A stretch of 64,000 bases of DNA from positions 1,860,001 to 1,924,000 of the forward strand of contig NW_026991398.1 in assembly GCF_036370855.1 (NCBI RefSeq), read 5' to 3'. Source of the DNA: Dromaius novaehollandiae (taxonomy: Eukaryota > Chordata > Aves > Casuariiformes > Dromaiidae). The translations under genes were made by a program, and so were the position numbers. The notes beneath the pieces are model-generated. The model made no database searches. It was not told where the DNA came from and saw only the letters and a program-made list of their open reading frames with translations. This document shows positions 56,961 through 64,000 of this stretch, one piece after another (position 1 is the first letter of the stretch; each line of letters begins with the position of its first letter).

Positions 56961-58690
56961 TTTTCAACATTTCAAAAATATGAGCCCACTTTCATCAGCT
57001 CAAATGATTGACTAATTTTAATGTCAATGTTTTGCTTTGATGAAAGAGTGGAAATCTTCAGGAAAGGTGATGAACTTGGGAGAAGAAATATTGATCAGCC
57101 CTTGACCTTGTGTTTCCACTGCTCTCTCAGTGATCTCTCACATATTTCCACATGATCTGATTAAACTGGTCATTTCTAAAGTCATCTTTGCATCAGACTC
57201 TCTGGACATATGCACTTTCTATAGTTATCCAATTTTCCTTCCTTCTCCCCTTGCTCTTTACTCATTCAGATACCTCTCAGCTCTCCAGTTGCTGCTCTGA
57301 GCTTCTGGGAGTCTGAAGCTTGTCTCATCTTTCAGCAGTCTCAGCGTCTCTTTAGCCAGCTCCTTTGTTCTGCTTCTGGTCTGTCCTTTCCTATCTATCT
57401 GTTGAAAACATTTCAAGGAAGGTTATGTCTTGTGGGCAGTGGAACTCACTGGAGGCACCTTGGACTTGACATACAGTTGAGGAGTGTCTTTTACTTCTTA
57501 TGACACTTTCAAATTTTATTTTGTTTGTTTGCAATGAAGACAAATCCTTCTGTGTCTCTTTGCAGCTAATACGCTAAGGAAGGCAGGTGGGAATTGGTGC
57601 ACATGAGCTGTAACCTTCAGCTATAGACCTGAGAGGGAAAAGGCTGGATTTTAACCAGCATGATCTAAGTCCCCAGTGGCTGATGAGGGAACTGGCAGGG
57701 CTGGGGAGCTGGGGAGGAAGGTTGTCCATACATGTCTCCTGTCAGAAATCCTGCTTGTCCTACCTGCCCAGACTTGATTAGGAGACCTAGTGGGTCAGTG
57801 TGAATTGGAGAATGTGGGTATCACTTATTCTGAAAACGGAAGAATAAAGAAAGCTTCAGAAGCAGACATCTTTCATTTCAGGTGCTCATTGAAATCTGCC
57901 TAATCTCAGTACACTCCTGAAAGCTTCCCAATTAGCCACACAAGACTTGAAGAACTGAAGCAAATTATGCAGAGAGTCATGGCCCCTTAGGGTTTTTGGC
58001 ATTTTAATGACCCCTGAGGTGTATTTGGTGCTGAGCCCCTGAACCTCAGATGCTGAGAAGAGACTGAACAAACCTCTCAAGAAGTTAAAGTCAGAAGCAA
58101 ATCCCAAGTTTCTTGGAGTGATAACAGGTCCCACTGAGGGCAATTACCAACAAAGTCTCCCAGGGACTGATTAGAGCAGAAAGCTGGAGGCCCTGATTGC
58201 AGGTAGGCAAAGGCAATGTGCAGGTGGCTGTGATGCCAAGTCAGCCTGGATGTGTGTTATCAGGCAGAGCAGCCAGGCACTGACAGCCAGCCCCTGGGCA
58301 AGGTGATCCTTTCCATCATGCATTGCTCAGGGCTCTTCCTGGGGACAGTATGCAGGTGGGGGGTGTGCAATGCCGAGTGCAGGACCATGATACGGCACCT
58401 CCTGGGCTCCCAAGGGACAAGGAGGCAGCAAGGCCACAGTGCTTTAAGGCATGGTGCCTTCTCATGGACCTCGGTGTCAGAGACACCAGCCATAGCCAAG
58501 AGGACAAAGACCTAGCTCTGCTGGCACTCAGCCATCTCTACCTCGGGCCATCCTATGCTTTCCCACGCCTGTGCCTGTTTCCTTGCAGACTGTAGATACC
58601 CGGCCTGCTTCCCCACCTTGCTCTCACCCCGGGATCTCCCGACCTCTCCTGATGTCTCCCTGTCCTCACTTGCTTTCCCTTGAAACACAA
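56960..58690 (+). repeat. Duplicated block P, copy 4
   Basis: Direct counterpart of 8.34-9.83 kb (GGAGGCACCTTGGACTTGAC at 57.45 kb against 8.57 kb) and inverted counterpart of 30.47-32.03 kb. The left 140 bp join to block S. No gene. Confidence 0.72.
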
Positions 58691-59075
58691 AGCCAAGGGC
58701 TGATCACAGACTCCCTCTGGGTGACCTGTTGCACCACAGCACTACCCTAGGAGTCACATTCTTTTTACCTGAAGTCCAGTCAGAATCTCTCAAGCTACTG
58801 TTTGTGGCTCTTTCCCCTTCTCATGCTGTTTCCCACTACCGAGAAAAGCTCCATCATATCTGAAACCACCCTTCAGGCAGTCACAGGCTCCTATTCTACT
58901 GCCCTTTGCCTGCACTTCAGGAGGCTAAAGAAGCCCAGGTCCCTGAACCTCTCCTCATGGACAGGTTTATTCCTGCCTATGCACGGGACTTGACACTTCT
59001 CTTGTAAATCTTCATGAGGTACCTGTTGTCCAAATCACCCGAGTTCCTCAAGATCCTTCTGAACTTTAGCTCCTC
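58690..59075 (-). mobile_element. CR1-type LINE C-terminal fragment, minus strand
   Basis: The minus-strand reading runs through a DLEELGDLDNRYLMKIYK-like segment (59.05-58.98 kb) and then the RLKPLKCRQRAVE-type region (58.95-58.88 kb), with the same tail as at 9.83-9.96 kb. Broken frames. Confidence 0.7.
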
Positions 59076-59265
59076 CTGTGTCAAAAGAAAAATAAAAGAC
59101 AAAGAAACAAACAAAAAAGAAACCAATACAGCACCAATGAGTTAAGAGTAAGCAGGAGTGGGCTGATTGTAGGGGAAGGGATCAGGATGGTAAAGGAGAC
59201 AAACTGAGAAGGGGGGGAAGAAAAAATCTCTAGGAAACTAAAAGTGAGGTAAAGGATTGATCAGG
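59076..59265. other. A-rich spacer between CR1 fragments
   Basis: AAAAGAAAAATAAAAGAC and ACAAACAAAAAAGAAACC, then purine-rich sequence. It resembles the purine-rich spacer at 10.35-10.78 kb. Nothing else seen. Confidence 0.5.
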
Positions 59266-60668
59266 GCTGTCTTGGGGATTGAGGTGGAGAGGACATCAGG
59301 AGGTCTCTAGCCCAATCTCCATGCTCACAGCAGGGTCAGCTCTGTGGTCAGACCAGGTGGCTCTGGCCTTCAGCCAGTCTGGTCTTGGAAACCTCCAAGG
59401 CAGGAGACTGCACAGCCTCTCTGGGCAACCACTTCCAATGAGTGACCATCCTCATAGTGGAAAAGCTTTTCCTTATGTCCTGCATGAACGTCTCTTCTTT
59501 CAACTTATGCCCATTGTCTCTTGTCCTCCCACCATGCACTCTGGTGAAGAGCCTGGCTCCATCTTCTAGGTGACCTCCTCATAGCCATTGGAAGGCTGCT
59601 GTGAGATCCCTCCAAAGCCATCTCTTCTGCAAGCTGAACAAGCCCCATTTCCTCACAGAGCAAGTGCTCCAACTCCCCAACTACTGCGAGGACCCTCAGC
59701 CGAATTTGCTCCCAATTATCAGCCTCTCTCTTGTTCTGGGAACCCAACACTGGATGCAATATTCTCTAGGTGGTCTAATGAATACTGACTGGAAGGCGAT
59801 CATCATTTCTCTTGACCTCCTGGCTGTGCTCCTGCTCAGACAGACCACAATGCTTCCGGCCTTCTTTGCTGCCAGGCAACACTGCTGGCTCATGTTTTGC
59901 CTCTGTCCACCAGGACCCTCAGGTCCTTTTCCACAGAGCTGCTCCCCAGGCACTCAGGCCCCAGCCTGTAACACTGTGGGGTGCTGGTTAATCCCAGGTG
60001 CAAGACCTAGCATTTGTCCTTGTTGAATTTCATGAGGTTCCTGACAGCCCATTCCTCCTGCCTGTCTAGGTGCCTCTGAATGGCAGCCCTCAAGCATATG
60101 GCTGCCCCGCCCACCTCCAGTTTGGGGTCATCCACAAGTATGATGAGTGTTACCTCCTGCATGTAACTAGTACAGATGATAAACGAGACAAGTTCCTGGA
60201 GAGATCAGTGGTGCTGCAGTTCTCTCTGTCCTCCAAGAAGAGTGCTACCCATTCACCACTGCCCTCTGACCATCCAAACAGCTTTCTACCCATCTGGTTG
60301 TCTACTCTTCTAGACTGTAACATTCTAACATGCATGCAAGAATATTGTTGGAGACAGTGTCAAACACCTTGCTGAAGTCTAGGGAAAAGACATTGACTCT
60401 TCTCCATCCACAAATGCAGTTATTTATTCATAGTAGGCAATCAGGTTGGTGTGGCACAATCTTCCCTGGGTAAATCCATGCTGAGTGCTCCCAGGCACCT
60501 TCTTCTCCTTCATGTGCCCAGAAATGTGATCTGAGAGGATTCATTTCATAACTCACTCCTCACCAAAGTGAGGCTGCAATGCCTGCAACTCCCCAGGTTG
60601 TCCTTGTGGCTGTTTTTGAAGATGGATGCAACACTTGCCTTTCTGCAGTCATTGGGACTTCACCCCAT
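59266..60668 (-). mobile_element. CR1-type LINE, long 3' part, minus strand
   Basis: The longest continuous CR1 piece in the window. On the minus strand it covers the start of the polymerase (FKNSHKDNLGS-like, 60.63 kb), the FDTVSNNILACM segment (60.36-60.33 kb), RQNMSQQCCLAAKKAGSIVV (59.90-59.84 kb), IQCWVPRTRERL (59.76-59.72 kb), then TRDNGHKLKEETF and MRMVTHWKWLPREAVQSP (59.53-59.40 kb), and the 3' region near 59.27 kb. Stops and frameshifts are numerous. Confidence 0.82.
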
Positions 60669-60669
60669 C

Positions 60670-61830
60670 TCCACAACCTTGCAAAGGCACCTATCAAATG
60701 CCTGCAAAGGTTGTAGCAGGAGATGGATGTCCAGAGGAATTCCCTGTCCCAAGGCCTTGGAGGAATGGAAGCGAAGGGATATAGATTTGGCCTTTGTGTG
60801 TTTTGGGGCCCTTGTGGGTCCCCTAGCTGCTGCCACGTCTAGTCCTGTCCCCTGTGTGTCCCCAGTGCAGAGGAGTTTGTTGGCTGGCAACCCTCTATGA
60901 GGCGAGGGGCAGTTGGTGTGGTGTGTCACAGTGGTGGGGTGCCCCGTGGTGGGAACGAGTGGTGGCTCCAGTGTCTTGGTGCTGCTCTGTGTGGGAGGAG
61001 GTGTCTGGAGAGAGCAGTGCTGTGCGTGGGGAGTGCTGCCAGGCTGGGGAGCTGGGGAGCCCTTGGAGGTGAGGAGGTGACTTGGCTCGCAGGGCCCAGG
61101 CTGCCCTGGTGGCCAGAGCCAGGGATGCTGGCAGCCTGCTGCCTTCTGTGCACTGAGGTTCAGGCCTGGAGTTTCCCCAGCTCTTGCCAGGATCTCCAGC
61201 CATGTATCCCACATAGACTGTGAAATACATAGAAATATGGAGCTTCGAGTGTTTGGAGTACAAGAGGTCGTGTTTCAGAAAGGGTTCTTTGTTGGAGATT
61301 CTTGAAGTTAACACTTCTGGGATCTGTCCAACCACAAGTTTTTTTAGGCTGGAGGCATAGAAGTTGCCTCTCTTTCCTATCAGTAAAGGCTTTGGGAAAT
61401 ACTGCCCGTATACATGATTGGTGCAGACACTCTATTCTTTTCATGTGGCAGGACCCTAGAAACTCTTTGCTAATAATGCAGTAGTATCCCCCAATTAGCC
61501 ATTACTTAATGATCTGATTAATCCCCCTACAATCCAGTGAAATATAGCTGGGAGAGAGGGTCTTGAGCTCTTCTTGCTGAAGGCCTTGCTGCTTCAGGGC
61601 TCCATGCTGCACCCTGCACCCCGTGCACTGCCCTGGGCTCTGACATGGGACATCCAGGGGCTGACATCCAGCAGGAGGCCACAAACAGCAGTTTAGATCA
61701 CATGGACTTTTTTCACCCACACAGTTAACAAGGACATGATCTTGCCACAGTGAAGTGCTCAGAGGTGCCCTTTCTAGTGGCAATGCCACAGTCCTTAGCC
61801 TTGCACAGTTTAGCTCACCCACCCATCATC
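60670..61830 (-). repeat. Duplicated element Q, copy 3
   Basis: Direct counterpart of 53.18-54.34 kb. The minus-strand frame at 61,214-60,660 (184 codons) matches that of copy 2 residue by residue over long stretches (LNLSAQKAAGCQHPWLWPPG; HTKAKSISLRFHSSKALGQG). Its left edge joins CR1 directly. Confidence 0.65.
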
Positions 61831-64000
61831 AAACTGTACATTGGAGCTGGCAGGATGACTCCTTCTTGGTAGCACAGTATAAAAAAACCCTCTGGATGGT
61901 AATAATACATCATGCACTGCTTTGGGAAGGTTGAGGTGCCAAGGGAAGTTACCAGATAATATCCATGGTGTCTCTGGGCCATGGGGGCAGCATGCTGGGC
62001 TTGGAGGAGACCTAGGTGAGGAGCTGTGCACTGCTTGGTGGCAGGTCCCTGCCAGAGGGTTAGTCCTGAGCAGGGTGGCCATGAGCCGTGCCTGCCTGTC
62101 GATGCCGGCCATGGGCTAGTGGGGCAGCTGCAGCAGAGGTGCCCTTGCAATCAGCACCCAGATGGGTCCCTTTCACCTGCATCACCCTCTCCCCTCCCCA
62201 GGCAGGCATTTCTGCTGGGTGGACTCTCTGAGGCACCGGGTGACATCATAAAGCCTGCTGGTGAGCACATCTGCTGAGGGCCAATCAGGCAGCTGCAGTG
62301 GAAGTGACCTCACAATCAACACTGCAGCCATGTCCCCTTTGCCTGCCTCTCCCCATCCTCCTGCCTGTATAACATCTTTGGTGGGATGAGTGGTGGTGTG
62401 ATTCTCTTCTTGTCCTCAGAATGGCTCCTACCAGAACCCAGCCCACAAGGTTCCTCTACAAGAGGTGACCTCACCATCAATACTGCCAATGTGTCACTTC
62501 TGTGTTTTTCTCCCCTGTCCCTCTTTTGAGTTGTCATCTCTTCTGGGCCCCACACTCAACATCCCAGTCATATCCCTTTACTGGCACCTCCCTCTCCCCT
62601 ATCCCCATGGAATTACACACACATGGTGGGGCAGCTCACGTGGCAGGATGAAACTGGGCTCCTGGGGAAGGCAGGCTGGGGTGGCGAGGAGGTGCAGGTG
62701 TGCTCTGTGCAAAGGGGTGGCTGGAGTGCACAGGGCTTTGCCTTGGAGCAGGTGCTGAGCCAGTGGAGACCTTGTAGGAAGGATAAGTGGACACAGCAGT
62801 CTGGGTGACATTCTGGGAGTGTTTGCTAACAGCTGCCTGAGGAGGGAAGGGAAGCAGCTGAAACCTTGTGCAGGCAGCTGGGGGAAGCCTCATGGTCCCA
62901 GATCCTGGTTCTCACAGGGTAGTTTCACCCCCTTGAAATCTGCTGGATGGGCAGTGGGCCTGGGCACAAGCAGCCCAGGAGGTTCCTGGAGAGTGCTGAA
63001 AACAATTTCTTGGCACAGGCAATCAGTGAGCCAACACCAGCTGGACTCTGTCAGTCACAAGCAGAACAGACATGGATGGAGATGTAAAGGTTGAGGGCAG
63101 CCATGGCTGCAATGATCCTGAGATAGTGGAGATGTAAGACAAAAAGCTGAAGAAGAGCCCAGGGCTGCAGGGGAGCCGATTTCACCTAAATGAGGATCTG
63201 CTTGGCAGGATCCCCCAGGAGACTTCCCTGGGGGGCAGAGGGGCCATGAGGCCTCTGTAAAGAGAGACTAGGCAGAGGAAGAGAGGACAGAGAGGCAGAG
63301 GAAGGGAGAGGAGACATGTCCATTTGAATACAGTAGTTTCTCAAAACAAAGTTTCTCCATTCAGAGTGTTGGCAGGAAATTTATCACATTGAATAGCTGT
63401 ACATTTATATAAATATATACACTCACGTAGAGTAATTACTGTAGTGTATGCATATGGTCCTGCAAATCAGAAGGAAAGAAATTATTCATTAGAATTGATA
63501 AATGTTTGATGTTCTGAAAATGAAGATTTGTTTCAGCTCTTGCATAGAAATATTTTTGGCACATTTTCCACCCAGTGATGCAAACTTTACGTTCAGGCCT
63601 TTATAGATAGAGAGGCCATTGCTGCCTGAGATGCCCTGTGTGTTCCCATGTGGTGCTAGGAAATGTGACGCAGGAACTATGGGAACCTTTCTGGAGCATG
63701 GGCTAGTCACCAGGAGAAGCATCTCCCAACCTCTCAGTGGGACAACTTATTTCCATTGACTAGAAAGGGAAGTCCAGACAGCTGGATTAGCCAGAGACAT
63801 CTGCCCTGAAGGGGTCTGGCATTGAGTGAGCTAATTCCCATCCCTGTTGTCACCTCCAATGGAGTTGCACTTCATGACCATGCAGGGAATGAAAAGGGTT
63901 TGTGGCTAGATGTGTAGGGAGTCCTTTAAGACATCACTGTAACACAGGTACATTGAGATTGGTGCAAATTAGGCCACTGATAAATAGAGTGTTTTCACTG
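61830..64000 (+). repeat. Duplicated block S, copy 3
   Basis: Direct counterpart of 54.85-56.4 kb, continuing to the window edge. It carries extra sequence around 62.42-62.64 kb and 62.83-63.19 kb that copy 2 lacks, and a second, minisatellite-like GGTGACCTCACCATCAA at 62.46 kb. No gene. Confidence 0.7.

Noticed and set aside
1..64000. CRISPR arrays, bacterial operons, tRNA or rRNA genes
   Set aside because: The ~64-bp repeats have no spacer structure, the content is clearly vertebrate, and I could not recognise any tRNA or rRNA sequence by eye.

Overview
This window looks like avian nuclear DNA from a gene-poor, heavily duplicated region. Three things point to a bird: (i) three intact, single-coding-exon olfactory receptors of the OR14-type (gamma-c) group that is expanded in birds; (ii) many fragments of CR1-type LINEs, recognised by their endonuclease and reverse transcriptase peptides; (iii) a fragment of an R2-type retrotransposon. 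There is no single-copy gene to anchor the locus to a chromosome, and I cannot name the species.

Layout. 1-4.1 kb: a degenerate minisatellite of about 64 bp per unit, interrupted by a CR1 fragment and by a duplicated element I call Q. 4.1-5.6 kb: a GC-rich, CCAAT-box-bearing, promoter-like island. 5.6-10 kb: low-copy duplicated sequence. 10.8-11.9 kb: CR1 remnant. 12-17 kb: OR1 (+) with flanks. 18.6-18.9 kb: LTR-like sequence. 19-23 kb: mostly unassigned. 23.2-28.5 kb: OR2 (-) with flanks, an inverted copy of the OR1 unit. 28.5-30.5 kb: CR1 remnant. 30.5-34 kb: blocks P and S, inverted relative to 54.7-58.9 kb. 34.5-43.8 kb: a second copy of the 1-12 kb layout (minisatellite, GC island, low-copy block, CR1), here carrying an R2-type insertion at 35,614-36,797. 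43.8-49.3 kb: OR3 (+) with flanks, a direct copy of the OR1 unit. 50.4-51.9 kb: CR1 and truncated P block. 51.9-53.2 kb: minus-strand endogenous retroviral piece. 53.2-64 kb: two direct copies of the Q+S blocks separated by P and CR1.

The only genes I support as functional are the three olfactory receptors. They are roughly 85% identical in protein by hand count, share 5' sequence that looks like a mini-intron before the start codon, and sit in a direct/inverted/direct arrangement. The rest is duplicated non-coding sequence and decayed mobile elements. The most notable observation is the 5'-truncated R2-type element: R2 normally sits in 28S rRNA genes, but here it interrupts a minisatellite and is flanked by a perfect 10-bp target-site duplication.
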